Part shown: piece by piece, positions 8,764 through 17,170 of the stretch
Numbering within the stretch: the stretch's first letter is position 1
Layout of the letters: the number at the start of each line of letters is the position of its first letter
Origin: Algibacter miyuki
Lineage (GTDB): Bacteria; Bacteroidota; Bacteroidia; Flavobacteriales; Flavobacteriaceae
NCBI RefSeq assembly: GCF_030409805.1
Contig: NZ_JAUFQP010000007.1
Span: 868,001-932,000, forward strand
Direction of reading: 5' to 3'
DNA length: 64,000 nucleotides
Notes under the pieces: model-generated
Told to the model about the DNA's origin: nothing
What the model saw: the letters and a program-made list of their open reading frames with translations, nothing else
The model's database searches: none
Program-made: the position numbers and the translations under genes

Positions 8764-8838
8764 TTCCTTTTTATTAGATAAGCTGATTAATAGCGAAAGT
8801 CTGTTGATAACGTGTTGTGCATGTTGTTGGCGGACTTT

Positions 8839-8933
8839 TTTGCGTTAGGGATTGCAGCGGTAGCTTTTGGCGAGGCGAGCATCGAGCCAAAACTTTTAGC
8901 GGAAAGCCCGACCCTTTTTGGGTAACGCCCAAA
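8839..8933 (+). repeat. Dispersed intergenic repeat, copy A
   Basis: Begins TTTGCGTTAGGGATTG and ends AGCGGAAAGCCCGACCC...AACGCCCAAA. The outer GCGTTA and TAACGC are complementary. The core has a TTTTGGC/GCCAAAA stem, and CCC-TTTTT-GGG forms a small hairpin near the right end. Copies B (12611-12720, minus) and C (54886-54981, plus) share these ends but differ in the core. It lies downstream of bioB and encodes no evident protein. Confidence 0.8.
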
Positions 8934-8999
8934 ATAATATAAAAATTAGCGGTTTTTTTAAATCGATGTTATTGTTTCTGTCTTATCGTTTGAAAGCTG

Positions 9000-9007
9000 T
9001 ATTTTTG
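9000..9007 (+). promoter_or_regulatory. -7 promoter box for the small secreted protein gene
   Basis: TATTTTTG is a perfect TAnnTTTG match and lies 29 bp before the ATG at 9037. Confidence 0.55.
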
Positions 9008-9036
9008 AAATATTATAATTCCAATATCTATTTATT

Positions 9037-9486
9037 ATGAAAGGTGTCTTATCTGTTTTGTTGTTTTTTGTTACTGCTGTTATTTTCGCTCAAAAAGGTG
9101 AAATTATTAAAACGGAAGACGGACGGCGTGTGTTATTAAAGGCGGATTATACTTGGGAATATATTAACGGGGAAGATTCGGTGGCTTATGCAGCGGCTCA
9201 AGAATTACCAAAATCTACAGATGAAAACGCCTGTAATCTTGAGGCTGATTATGTAGAACCTAAGTTAGATAGTAAAATTCAGGCGCAATTAAAGCGTGGA
9301 CGTTCTACTATGGAATATGTAAAAAAGAAGGTTGCCAAAGATAAAAATTGTACGGTGGCCGATGTGTTGTTAATTTCTTTTTCTGAACAAAAAACAAGAG
9401 CTGTTTACCGGTTTTGTGCAAATGGCAGCAAAGTGACTTATAAGCGTATTGGGAATTCTATTATAAAGGCGAGTACGTTATTTTAG
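9037..9486 (+). CDS. Small secreted protein, DUF3157-like
   Basis: A 149-aa protein with a signal peptide (MKGVLSVLLFFVTAVIFAQ). The first mature segment, IIKTEDGRRVLLKADYTWEYI, resembles the short 'parameter plus WEY' module common in flavobacterial secreted proteins labelled DUF3157. The second half is Lys-rich and has cysteines at DENACNLE, DKNCTV and YRFCANG. The function is unknown. It is preceded by its own promoter box and by repeat copy A, and appears monocistronic. The family name is tentative; the coding call is firm. Confidence 0.8.
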   Translation: MKGVLSVLLFFVTAVIFAQKGEIIKTEDGRRVLLKADYTWEYINGEDSVAYAAAQELPKSTDENACNLEADYVEPKLDSKIQAQLKRGRSTMEYVKKKVAKDKNCTVADVLLISFSEQKTRAVYRFCANGSKVTYKRIGNSIIKASTLF

Positions 9487-9707
9487 ATTGTTTTCAGGCT
9501 TTGTCGTGATTTTTTATTGGCGTCTATTGGTTGAAATTGACAGAGGTTTGCTAGTAAAAAAGATTTCAATAATCAATTTTTATATCTTAATGCTTTTGGT
9601 GCTTACTAAAAGCTGTTGGTTTGTTGTAACGTCCTAATTGATAAGTTAAATTTTTGGTTGTGTTAATAATAGTGCCTTTTCTCAAATGGTACTCTTTCTT
9701 TTGTTAT

Positions 9708-9923
9708 TTAAGTGGTAACTCTATAAAAGATGTTGTAGTGTGCTTTTGCGAAGTACTTTTCAATAATGACTAGTTTTCCTATTAGAAGTCTATGGGGAAG
9801 TGATTGTGTAATGAAAATAGCGTTAAAATCTATGTGCGTTTTAAAGCGGGTTTGCTCATGATGTTTTAAGGCGTCTTTAAAATCATTATTGTAAGAATTT
9901 CTTTTTAAACGAAAAAGATGCAT
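9708..9923 (-). CDS. Possible small protein (71 aa), unknown
   Basis: A 71-codon frame on the minus strand in the otherwise empty 530-bp gap between 9486 and 10017. The protein is basic with no signal peptide: LKRNSYNNDFKDALKHH, then a hydrophobic-amphipathic FITQSLPHRLLIGKLVII. A perfect TAGCTTTG box sits 50 bp upstream on the same strand, which raises the odds that it is expressed. I do not recognise it. The rest of the gap (9487-9707) holds only an imperfect hairpin at about 9591-9613 and nothing else I can name. Confidence 0.4.
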   Translation of the reverse strand: MHLFRLKRNSYNNDFKDALKHHEQTRFKTHIDFNAIFITQSLPHRLLIGKLVIIEKYFAKAHYNIFYRVTT

Positions 9924-9973
9924 TTCGTCGTATTCTAATTGTGATTATTTAAAATTTCAATAACTTCCTCACT

Positions 9974-9981
9974 CAAAGCTA
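9974..9981 (-). promoter_or_regulatory. -7 promoter box reading toward the 71-aa gene
   Basis: On the minus strand TAGCTTTG is a perfect TAnnTTTG match, 50 bp before the start at 9923. Confidence 0.4.
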
Positions 9982-10016
9982 TTTATATAATCAATCAAAT
10001 TGTTAATCCAAAAATT

Positions 10017-12569
10017 ATGAAAAAAAATTACATGTTACTTCTCGCCATGCTAACTGTATCTTTGTGCTTTTCTCAAGCAACAAATGATACCTGTGCAACG
10101 GCCGAAACTTTAACTATTTCAGAAACGAAATTAAACATTAATTTCGATATTAATTCTGCAAATATAGCTAGCGAAGTAGGCTGTGCAGGAACCGATGCTC
10201 AAGACTATGCCGATCTTTGGTATAGTTTTACAATGCCCGTTACCGGGAATTTATTTATAGATGGAGATGTAAGTTGGAATAATTTCACCCTTTACGATGC
10301 CTGTAATGGCACCGAAATTATGTGCGGAAACTCCAGTCTTTTAGCCCAAGATCTTGCAGCTAATGCTACTTTCGTTTTACGGGTGTATAGAACTTCAAAT
10401 TATGCTTCAAATTCAGTATATCAAAATTTCAGTATTCAAGCATTTCAAGAAGCTAGTAATGATACTTGCGATACAGAGGATTATCTTGATGTAACCACAA
10501 CCATGCAAACGGTAAACTTTAAACCAGGTAGCTCCTCTATTACAAGTGTGGAAAATTGCTCAGATGTCGCAGGAGATTATGCCACAATGTGGTACAATTT
10601 TACCATGCCAGTAAATGGTAATCTTATATTAAACGGAGCAACCAGTTGGAACAAATTCGCATTATTTGATGCTTGCGATGGCACTCGAATAGCATGTGAT
10701 GAAACCTATATGTTAGTCGAAAACCTAGTTGCTGGCACGGCCTATAAATTACTTTTGTATCGTTCTGAAGATGTAGCATACAATGGTATTTATGAGAGTT
10801 TTACTGTGCAAGCCCATGAAGAGGTAGCCAACGACACCTGTGCTACAGCCGAACCCCTTGTCTTAACCACAGAAAAATCTACCGTAGCATTTAATGTTGG
10901 TGGTGCCAACATCGAAAATACACCAAATTGTTCGGGAGATATAAATGAGTATGCCGATATTTGGTATAGTTTTACCATGCCCGTTTCTGGAAACATATAT
11001 ATAGATGGTACAATTAGTTGGAATAAGTATGAATTGTATGATGTTTGCGGCGGCGCACAACTATTTTGCGGCGAATCACGAGTACTCATTGAAAACCTCA
11101 GTGCAGGAACCGAGTATAAATTACGCCTATATCGTGCAAAAAATGTAGCTATAAATGCAAATTATAGTAGTTTTACAATACAAGCCTATGAGGCACCTGT
11201 TAACCAGTCTTGCGAAACTGCAGGAAATATAAATGTAACTACAGAAAGCGCAACCGTAGCGTTCGATACTGGCGGATTAACCGTTGTTAATCGTGTAGGT
11301 TGCGATAGCGATACCGAAGCACAATATGGCGACCTTTGGTACAATTTTACCATGCCCGTTTCTGGCAACTTGTACGTAAATGGTACTATTGTTTGGAACC
11401 AATTTGCGCTTTTTGATGCTTGTAATGGAACACAATTAGAATGCGACAACTCTAGTATGCTGGCGCAAAACCTCACCGCGGGCACAAGCTATAAATTGCG
11501 CTTGTCGCGTTCAAAAACATATCTAACAAACGATAGCTACAAAAGTTTTACCATACAAGCTTTTGAAGATGCTACAAACGATACCTGTGCAACCGCCGAA
11601 ACCCTAACCGTAACTACCGAAAGTACAACCGTACCCTTTGAAATAGGTGGAGCAACCACGTCAGGTCAATATAATTGTGCCGATGATAACGAAAACGATT
11701 ATGGCAATATTTGGTACACCTTTACCATGCCTGTAACCGGAAACGTATACATAAATGGTTCGTTGAATTGGAATAAATTTGCACTTTACAATACCTGCGA
11801 AGGCACTGAAATTTCCTGCGACGTATCAAATATGTTAGTCGAAGGTCTTACGGCGGGTAACAGTTACACCCTGCGCGTATCTCGTACCAAAGCATATCTA
11901 AACAGCTCAAGCTACAAAAGCTTCACCATACAAGCTTTCCCGGTAGTCGATAACGACATTTGCGCAACAGCCGAAACCATATCGGTTTCCAACGAACCGA
12001 ATACCGTTAATTTTCAATTGGCAGGAGCTGAAATTTCTAATGAGGTAGGCTGTGCCGATACCGAAGCGGAAGATTATGCCGATGTTTGGTATAAATTTAC
12101 CATGCCATCCAACGGAAACGTAACCATAGACGGCAGTCTGAGTTGGAATAAATTTCAGCTTTACACCAGCTGCGATTCTAGCGAAATACAATGCGGAGAA
12201 GGTTCCGTAGTTTTCGATAATTTATCCGAAAACACCGAATATCTATTGCGCGTATTCCGTACCGAAAGCCTCGCCCAAAATTTAAGCTACACCAGTTTCA
12301 GCATAGAAATTGAAGACATCGGATTAAGCGTAAACACGTCCGAAGCCTTAAATGCCGTACAATTGTATCCAAACCCTACAAGCAGCACCATCAATATAGC
12401 TTCCGAAATACAAATCGATGCCGTAGAAATTTTCAACACCTTAGGGCAATCCGTTTTAAAAACAAAAAATCAAAACAACATAAAAATCAATCATCTAAAC
12501 ACAGGCCTGTATTTAGTTAAAATTCAGGCCAATCACAAAGAAACCATAAAACGCATCGTTATAAAATAA
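10017..12569 (+). CDS. T9SS-exported protein with six ~124-aa repeats
   Basis: An 850-aa protein with signal peptide (ending CFSQ), six tandem repeats starting near residues 23, 148, 272, 396, 521 and 646, and a type-A T9SS sorting domain at the end (residues ~775-850: VQLYPNPTSSTINI, then GLYLVKI). Each repeat starts NDTCATAE or a variant, has a W-Y-x-FTMPVxGN strand, SWNxFxLYDxC and ends YxSFxIQAF, a beta-sandwich-like pattern with conserved cysteines. It should be exported across the outer membrane and anchored or released; an adhesin or ligand-binding role is likely but unproven. The repeat family is not one I can name. Confidence 0.9.
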   Translation: MKKNYMLLLAMLTVSLCFSQATNDTCATAETLTISETKLNINFDINSANIASEVGCAGTDAQDYADLWYSFTMPVTGNLFIDGDVSWNNFTLYDACNGTEIMCGNSSLLAQDLAANATFVLRVYRTSNYASNSVYQNFSIQAFQEASNDTCDTEDYLDVTTTMQTVNFKPGSSSITSVENCSDVAGDYATMWYNFTMPVNGNLILNGATSWNKFALFDACDGTRIACDETYMLVENLVAGTAYKLLLYRSEDVAYNGIYESFTVQAHEEVANDTCATAEPLVLTTEKSTVAFNVGGANIENTPNCSGDINEYADIWYSFTMPVSGNIYIDGTISWNKYELYDVCGGAQLFCGESRVLIENLSAGTEYKLRLYRAKNVAINANYSSFTIQAYEAPVNQSCETAGNINVTTESATVAFDTGGLTVVNRVGCDSDTEAQYGDLWYNFTMPVSGNLYVNGTIVWNQFALFDACNGTQLECDNSSMLAQNLTAGTSYKLRLSRSKTYLTNDSYKSFTIQAFEDATNDTCATAETLTVTTESTTVPFEIGGATTSGQYNCADDNENDYGNIWYTFTMPVTGNVYINGSLNWNKFALYNTCEGTEISCDVSNMLVEGLTAGNSYTLRVSRTKAYLNSSSYKSFTIQAFPVVDNDICATAETISVSNEPNTVNFQLAGAEISNEVGCADTEAEDYADVWYKFTMPSNGNVTIDGSLSWNKFQLYTSCDSSEIQCGEGSVVFDNLSENTEYLLRVFRTESLAQNLSYTSFSIEIEDIGLSVNTSEALNAVQLYPNPTSSTINIASEIQIDAVEIFNTLGQSVLKTKNQNNIKINHLNTGLYLVKIQANHKETIKRIVIK

Positions 12570-12610
12570 GGCGGGAATAAGGTTATTTAGAATAAAATGA
12601 AGTCCTTTTT

Positions 12611-12720
12611 AAATTAGGGCGTTACCACAAGGGTCGGGCTTTCGGCAGTCGCTTTTTTGTGTTGCATAGGTGCAACAACACAAAAAGAGCTTCAACAAAT
12701 GCCTTAATCCCTAACGCAAA
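12611..12720 (-). repeat. Dispersed intergenic repeat, copy B
   Basis: Read on the minus strand it starts TTTGCGTTAGGGATT and ends CGAAAGCCCGACCC...GGTAACGCCCTAA, matching copies A and C at both ends. Its core is different and contains a strong hairpin: TTTTTGTGTTG pairs with CAACACAAAAA. It lies between the six-repeat protein and pheS, in the opposite orientation to both. Confidence 0.8.
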
Positions 12721-12735
12721 TCACGATAATTTCAT

Positions 12736-12743
12736 TAAATTTG
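12736..12743 (+). promoter_or_regulatory. -7 promoter box for pheS
   Basis: TAAATTTG is a perfect TAnnTTTG match, 19 bp before the pheS ATG and just downstream of repeat copy B. Confidence 0.6.
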
Positions 12744-12762
12744 CGCACATTTTTAACAGATC

Positions 12763-13782
12763 ATGATAGATAAAATAAAAGCACTTATAGACGAAGCCGA
12801 AGCATTTAAAGCGCAATCGAAAGATGAGGTAGAAGCATTTCGTATAAAATATTTAGGCTCTAAAGGCTTACTTAGAGAGTTTTATGGCGAACTTAAAAAT
12901 GTGGCAAACGACCAGAAAAAGGAGTTCGGTCAAATTATTAATAAGCTTAAAACCACTGCTGAAGATAAGGTAAACACCCTAAAAGCAGAACTAGAAAGTA
13001 CGGAGGAAGTTAAAGGGATTTACGGCGATTTATCACGTCCTGGCGAGCCGGTACAAATAGGTGCGCGTCATCCTATTTCTATAGTGAAAAATCAAATTAT
13101 CGATATCTTTTCTCGTATTGGCTTCAATGTGAGTGAAGGTCCAGAAATAGAAGACGATTGGCACAATTTTACGGCATTAAACCTGCCAGAATACCATCCG
13201 GCACGCGATATGCAGGATACATTTTTTATTCAAACCAATCCAGATATTTTATTACGTACCCACACCAGTTCAGTACAAGTGCGTTATATGGAAAACAACC
13301 AACCGCCTATTAGAACCATTTCTCCGGGCCGTGTTTATAGAAACGAGGCTATATCGGCACGTTCGCACTGTTTTTTCCATCAATTAGAAGGTTTGTATAT
13401 TGATAAAGATGTGAGTTTTGCCGATTTAAAACAAACTTTACAACATTTTACAAGCGAGATGTTTGGTAAAAGTGAAATTCGTTTACGTCCGTCATACTTT
13501 CCATTTACCGAGCCAAGTGCCGAAATAGATGTCTATTGGGGATTAGAAACCGAAACCGATTACAAAATTACCAAAGGAACAGGTTGGTTAGAAATTGGAG
13601 GTTGTGGTATGGTAGATCCTAATGTGTTAACAAACTGTAATATCGATCCAACCGAATACTCAGGCTTTGCCTTTGGTGTTGGTATAGATCGTATTGCAAT
13701 GTTATTGCACCAAATTGGAGATATTAGATTGTTAAGTGAAAATGATGTTAGATTCTTAGAGCAATTTAAAAGCGCTCTATAA
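12763..13782 (+). CDS. pheS: Phenylalanine-tRNA ligase alpha subunit
   Basis: Class II aminoacyl-tRNA synthetase alpha chain, which charges tRNA-Phe as an alpha2beta2 enzyme with PheT. At 339 aa it has normal length: an N-terminal coiled-coil arm (residues ~1-90, rich in Lys and Glu) and a catalytic domain with RHPISIVKNQIIDIFSRIGF, RTHTSSVQVRYM, the motif-2 region RVYRNEAISARSHCFFHQLEG and motif 3 GFAFGVGIDRIAML. pheT is not adjacent, as is common in Bacteroidota. It has its own promoter box upstream and a strong terminator downstream. Confidence 0.98.
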   Translation: MIDKIKALIDEAEAFKAQSKDEVEAFRIKYLGSKGLLREFYGELKNVANDQKKEFGQIINKLKTTAEDKVNTLKAELESTEEVKGIYGDLSRPGEPVQIGARHPISIVKNQIIDIFSRIGFNVSEGPEIEDDWHNFTALNLPEYHPARDMQDTFFIQTNPDILLRTHTSSVQVRYMENNQPPIRTISPGRVYRNEAISARSHCFFHQLEGLYIDKDVSFADLKQTLQHFTSEMFGKSEIRLRPSYFPFTEPSAEIDVYWGLETETDYKITKGTGWLEIGGCGMVDPNVLTNCNIDPTEYSGFAFGVGIDRIAMLLHQIGDIRLLSENDVRFLEQFKSAL

Positions 13783-13802
13783 ATTGCAATAAAATATATT
13801 TT

Positions 13803-13837
13803 AAAAAGCCGACTGTTATTTACAGTCGGCTTTTTTT
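13803..13837 (+). terminator. Rho-independent terminator after pheS
   Basis: GCCGACTGT and ACAGTCGGC form a perfect 9-bp stem with a TATTT loop, flanked by an A-run and a run of seven Ts. Confidence 0.92.
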
Positions 13838-13985
13838 GTTTAAATATTTTTCTGGTTAACGTAAGGTTCTCTTTTTGTAGATGAAGTTAAAATATAGATG
13901 TAGGTTAAGTCCTAATAAATTGTTACTCAATGTTAAATATTCTTTAAAGTGAATAATTAGGTCATTAATTTTGTTAATGAAGCCC

Positions 13986-13993
13986 TATATTTG
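13986..13993 (+). promoter_or_regulatory. -7 promoter box for nhaA
   Basis: TATATTTG is a perfect TAnnTTTG match, 31 bp before the nhaA ATG. Confidence 0.5.
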
Positions 13994-14024
13994 AAGCTAA
14001 TTCAATTTAGAAAAATATAATTAT

Positions 14025-15332
14025 ATGATTAAAAGAGTTTTCCTTACACCATTCCAAAAATTCGTAAAAATTGAAAGTTTTAGTGGTATTCTACTCATGT
14101 TTGCTACAGTTTTAGCGTTGGTTTGGGCAAATTCTCCTTTTGGAGATAGTTATCGAGAACTTTGGCAATACGATTTAGGAATTGTAACAGAAACATTTGA
14201 GTTTAAGAAGCCCTTAATTCTATGGATTAATGATGGGTTGATGGCTATATTTTTCTTTCTTATTGGATTAGAAATAAAAAGAGAGTTGTTAATTGGCGAA
14301 CTTAATACGCCTAAAAAAATAGCATTCCCGTTAGTAGGTGCTTTGGGAGGTATGTTAGTGCCAGTAATTTTCTTTCTAGTTTTAAATCAAAACCCCGATA
14401 CTACTAAAGGCTGGGGGATACCTATGGCAACAGATATAGCGTTTTCACTAGCTATTTTAAATGTGCTTGGTAAACGCGTGCCTTTAAGTCTTAAAATATT
14501 TTTAACAGCATTTGCTATTGTAGATGATATTGGTGCTGTGCTAGTTATCGCTATTTTTTATAGTGGGAGTATTAATATCATGTTGTTGTTAATCGCGTTA
14601 GCTATGCTTGCTGTTTTATATGTCTTGTCTTATAAAGGGTTTTATTCAAAATTCATAATGTTTATTTTCGGAGTTATTATTTGGTTTTTATTCTTAAAGT
14701 CAGGTATTCATCCAACCATAGCTGGTATTTTGTTAGCTTTTTCTGTGCCAATTAGACAAAAGATTGATACTTCTAAATTTTTAGAAGAATTAGAAAATGT
14801 GTACAATAATATTAAGGAGGCTAGTGTTCTTAAAAAACCCATTCTTTCGCATGAACAAATGGGACATGTTGATAATTTAGACGATTGGTCTTCTAAGTTT
14901 CAGTCGCCATTACAGCATTTAGAGCATAGTTTACACGGGTGGGTAGCCTATTTTATCATTCCTATTTTTGCGCTTGCTAATGCCGGTGTGTTAATTTCAG
15001 GTTCAGAAAATTTAGATACCGCTTTAGTAATTAATATCATTGTGTGTTTAGTTTTAGGAAAAGGTATAGGAATTACCTCTATAGTATTGCTTGCTCAAAA
15101 ATTAAAATGGATAGAAGTGCCTAGTGATATTAGTGTTAAACAAATTATAGGGGTTGCTTTTTTAGCAGGTATAGGTTTTACTATGGCTATATTTATAGCG
15201 AGTTTGGCATTTGTTTCTACACCAGAATTTATAGATTCGGCTAAAATAGGAATACTTATAGGGTCTTTTATTTCAGCAATTATAGGTTATGTTATACTTC
15301 GTATAGGATCGAGTAAAGAGGTCAGAGCTTAG
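14025..15332 (+). CDS. nhaA: Na+/H+ antiporter NhaA
   Basis: Inner-membrane antiporter that exchanges cytoplasmic Na+ or Li+ for external protons, for pH and salt homeostasis. A 435-aa protein with about 12 transmembrane segments. NhaA hallmarks are visible: NDGLMAIFFFLIGLEIKREL, the ATDIAFSLAIL helix and the paired ion-binding aspartates D167-D168 in FAIVDDIGAV, followed by GIGFTMAIFIASLAF. A ~50-residue hydrophilic loop near residue 255-305 (NVYNNIKEASV...EHSLHGW) is longer than in the E. coli protein. It is monocistronic between a promoter box and a terminator. Salt tolerance fits a marine origin. Confidence 0.97.
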   Translation: MIKRVFLTPFQKFVKIESFSGILLMFATVLALVWANSPFGDSYRELWQYDLGIVTETFEFKKPLILWINDGLMAIFFFLIGLEIKRELLIGELNTPKKIAFPLVGALGGMLVPVIFFLVLNQNPDTTKGWGIPMATDIAFSLAILNVLGKRVPLSLKIFLTAFAIVDDIGAVLVIAIFYSGSINIMLLLIALAMLAVLYVLSYKGFYSKFIMFIFGVIIWFLFLKSGIHPTIAGILLAFSVPIRQKIDTSKFLEELENVYNNIKEASVLKKPILSHEQMGHVDNLDDWSSKFQSPLQHLEHSLHGWVAYFIIPIFALANAGVLISGSENLDTALVINIIVCLVLGKGIGITSIVLLAQKLKWIEVPSDISVKQIIGVAFLAGIGFTMAIFIASLAFVSTPEFIDSAKIGILIGSFISAIIGYVILRIGSSKEVRA

Positions 15333-15353
15333 TCTGTTCTTCCTTTATATTTT

Positions 15354-15380
15354 AAAAAAGCCTACGGGCTTTTTTTTATT
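15354..15380 (+). terminator. Rho-independent terminator after nhaA
   Basis: AAAAAAGCC-TAC-GGGCTTTTTTTT: a short GC stem extended by A/T pairs and ending in a T-run. Confidence 0.8.
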
Positions 15381-15400
15381 TAACATTTTTTTAACTTCGA

Positions 15401-15435
15401 TTAGTTCGGTTTGTTCCGAACTAATAATATTTTTG
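15401..15435 (+). promoter_or_regulatory. Operator dyad and promoter of the RND efflux operon
   Basis: A perfect 9-bp inverted repeat, TTAGTTCGG-N6-CCGAACTAA (15401-15424), sits just upstream of a perfect -7 box, TATTTTTG (15428-15435). A repressor bound here would cover the region between the -33 and -7 elements. The likely ligands are the GbsR/MarR regulator encoded 62 bp downstream of the box or the TetR regulator at the end of the operon. No second copy of the dyad was seen in the window. Confidence 0.75.
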
Positions 15436-15496
15436 CAGCTTGTTTTATGAGAACAAATAATTCGTTTTCAGAAAACAGTAACAAAAACAATGAAAA

Positions 15497-16000
15497 ATGA
15501 AAGATAATACCTGTCAAAAAAAAATGGGCTTAGTTGAAAAACTAGGGGTGCATTTAGAAGCCAGAGAGCAATTAGCACCGGTTGCTGCGCGTATTTTGGC
15601 TTACGTTATCCTTACGGGAAAAAGAGGAGCTACTTTTGAAGATATGGTAAGTATTCTTTGTGCAAGCAAAAGTACTATTTCAACACACCTTAATCATTTG
15701 CAAGATTTAAGCAAAATCGAGTATTTCACAAAAACAGGGGATCGTAAAAAGTATTTTGTAATTAATAAAGATACTATTATTCAACATGTGGACAGAATGA
15801 TAAGCCATTGGCAAGAAGAACATGAGATACATTTAGAAATTAAAGAATATAAAGAAAAACAAAACGCTTTAAAAATTGAAAATGAAGAGGATAAATTTGA
15901 TCTTGACTTTCATAACGTTTACATGAAATTTATAGATGAAGCTTCTTCTTCCGTAAAAGAATTAAGAGAAAAATTAATAAACAACCAATTCAAAATTTAA
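15497..16000 (+). CDS. GbsR/MarR-family transcriptional regulator
   Basis: A 167-aa protein with a winged HTH in the middle (residues ~30-90: ILAYVILTGKRGATFEDMVSILCASKSTISTHLNHLQ) and a long, charged coiled-coil-like C-terminal helix (residues ~95-165) probably used for dimerisation. GbsR/MarR proteins of this size are common in front of efflux operons in Bacteroidota. It is the first gene of the RND operon, 14 bp before the adaptor, and downstream of a perfect palindrome, so it is probably an autoregulated local repressor. Confidence 0.9.
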   Translation: MKDNTCQKKMGLVEKLGVHLEAREQLAPVAARILAYVILTGKRGATFEDMVSILCASKSTISTHLNHLQDLSKIEYFTKTGDRKKYFVINKDTIIQHVDRMISHWQEEHEIHLEIKEYKEKQNALKIENEEDKFDLDFHNVYMKFIDEASSSVKELREKLINNQFKI

Positions 16001-16014
16001 AAATCACCAATAAA

Positions 16015-17148
16015 ATGAAAAAGAATAACTTATACTCCATATTAACGCTAAGTCTTATTTTAGTCGTTTTTAGCTGTGGCAACAAAGCAGAGCAAGCTGC
16101 CGCAACACAACAAGCTCCACCAGCTTCGTTCCCTGTAACTACAATACAGCAAAAAACAGTAACAGGTTACCAAGAATACCCAGCAAATATTGAAGGTATT
16201 GTAAATAGTGATGTTAGAGCTAAAGTTTCTGGATATATTCAAACCGTATTGGTAGATGAAGGTCAAAAAGTACGCAAAGGTCAGTCTTTATTTAGATTAG
16301 AAACACAGTCTTTAAGTCAAGATGCAGGTGCCGCAAAAGCACGTGTTAATGTAGCTCAGGTTGAGGTAGATAAATTAATTCCTCTTGTAGAAAAAAATAT
16401 TATTAGTGCGGTGCAGTTAGAAACAGCAAAAGCGAATTTAGCACAAGCAAAAGCGAGCTTAAGTGGGGTTTCTGCTAATATTGGTTATGCCACTATTAAA
16501 AGTCCTGTAGATGGTTATGTTGGTGCTATTAACTTTAGAGAAGGTGCTTTAATCAGCCCAAGCGATAGTCGTCCGTTAACAACAGTTAGCGATATTAGCC
16601 AGGTTTATGCATTTTTCAGTTTTAATGAAGCTCAATATATAGATCATTTACAAAGATCTGAAGGACAAAACAAAACTGAGCGTATTAAAAATTCGCCAGA
16701 TTTGAATTTAGTTTTAGCTAATGGAAAAGTGTATTCTGAAACTGGACGTATTCAAACCAGTACAGGTCAAATCAACGAAAGTACAGGAACTATAAAAATT
16801 AGAGCCGCTTTCGATAATCCAAACGAAATTTTAACCAATGGAAACAGTGGTACAATTAGACTTCCTATAGAATATAAAGATGCTATTGTAGTCCCACAAT
16901 CGGCAACGTTTGAACAACAAAAAGACATCATGGTTTTTACCGTTGATCAAGAGAATAAAGTAAAATCTAACATTATAAAAGTACAAGGTACTGTAGGTAA
17001 CTTGTATGTTGTAGAATCTGGACTTAAAGTAGGTGATAAGCTTATTGTATCTGGAGTTGGGAAATTGAGAGCAGGAATGCCTATTGCACCACAAGACACA
17101 CCTTTTGAGGAAGCTATTAAGCCAGTTGCTGTATTATTTAAAAATTAG
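16015..17148 (+). CDS. RND efflux periplasmic adaptor (membrane fusion protein), lipoprotein
   Basis: A 377-aa protein with a lipoprotein signal ending VVFSC. It has the usual HlyD/AcrA architecture: a biotinyl-lipoyl half (GIVNSDVRAKVSGYIQTVLVDEGQKVRKGQSLFRL), an alpha-helical hairpin (residues ~100-150), the second lipoyl half (IKSPVDGYVGAINFREGALI) and beta-barrel and membrane-proximal domains. It would bridge the inner-membrane pump and the outer-membrane factor encoded next. The spacing to the pump gene is 22 bp. No acidic residues follow the Cys (CGNKAEQ), consistent with retention on the periplasmic side. Confidence 0.96.
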   Translation: MKKNNLYSILTLSLILVVFSCGNKAEQAAATQQAPPASFPVTTIQQKTVTGYQEYPANIEGIVNSDVRAKVSGYIQTVLVDEGQKVRKGQSLFRLETQSLSQDAGAAKARVNVAQVEVDKLIPLVEKNIISAVQLETAKANLAQAKASLSGVSANIGYATIKSPVDGYVGAINFREGALISPSDSRPLTTVSDISQVYAFFSFNEAQYIDHLQRSEGQNKTERIKNSPDLNLVLANGKVYSETGRIQTSTGQINESTGTIKIRAAFDNPNEILTNGNSGTIRLPIEYKDAIVVPQSATFEQQKDIMVFTVDQENKVKSNIIKVQGTVGNLYVVESGLKVGDKLIVSGVGKLRAGMPIAPQDTPFEEAIKPVAVLFKN

Positions 17149-17170
17149 AAAACCATAAACTTATTTAGTT

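Noticed and set aside
10790..11485. Several 65-99-aa minus-strand frames inside the six-repeat gene
   Set aside because: They recur at the repeat period because the sense strand is repetitive; they are shadows.
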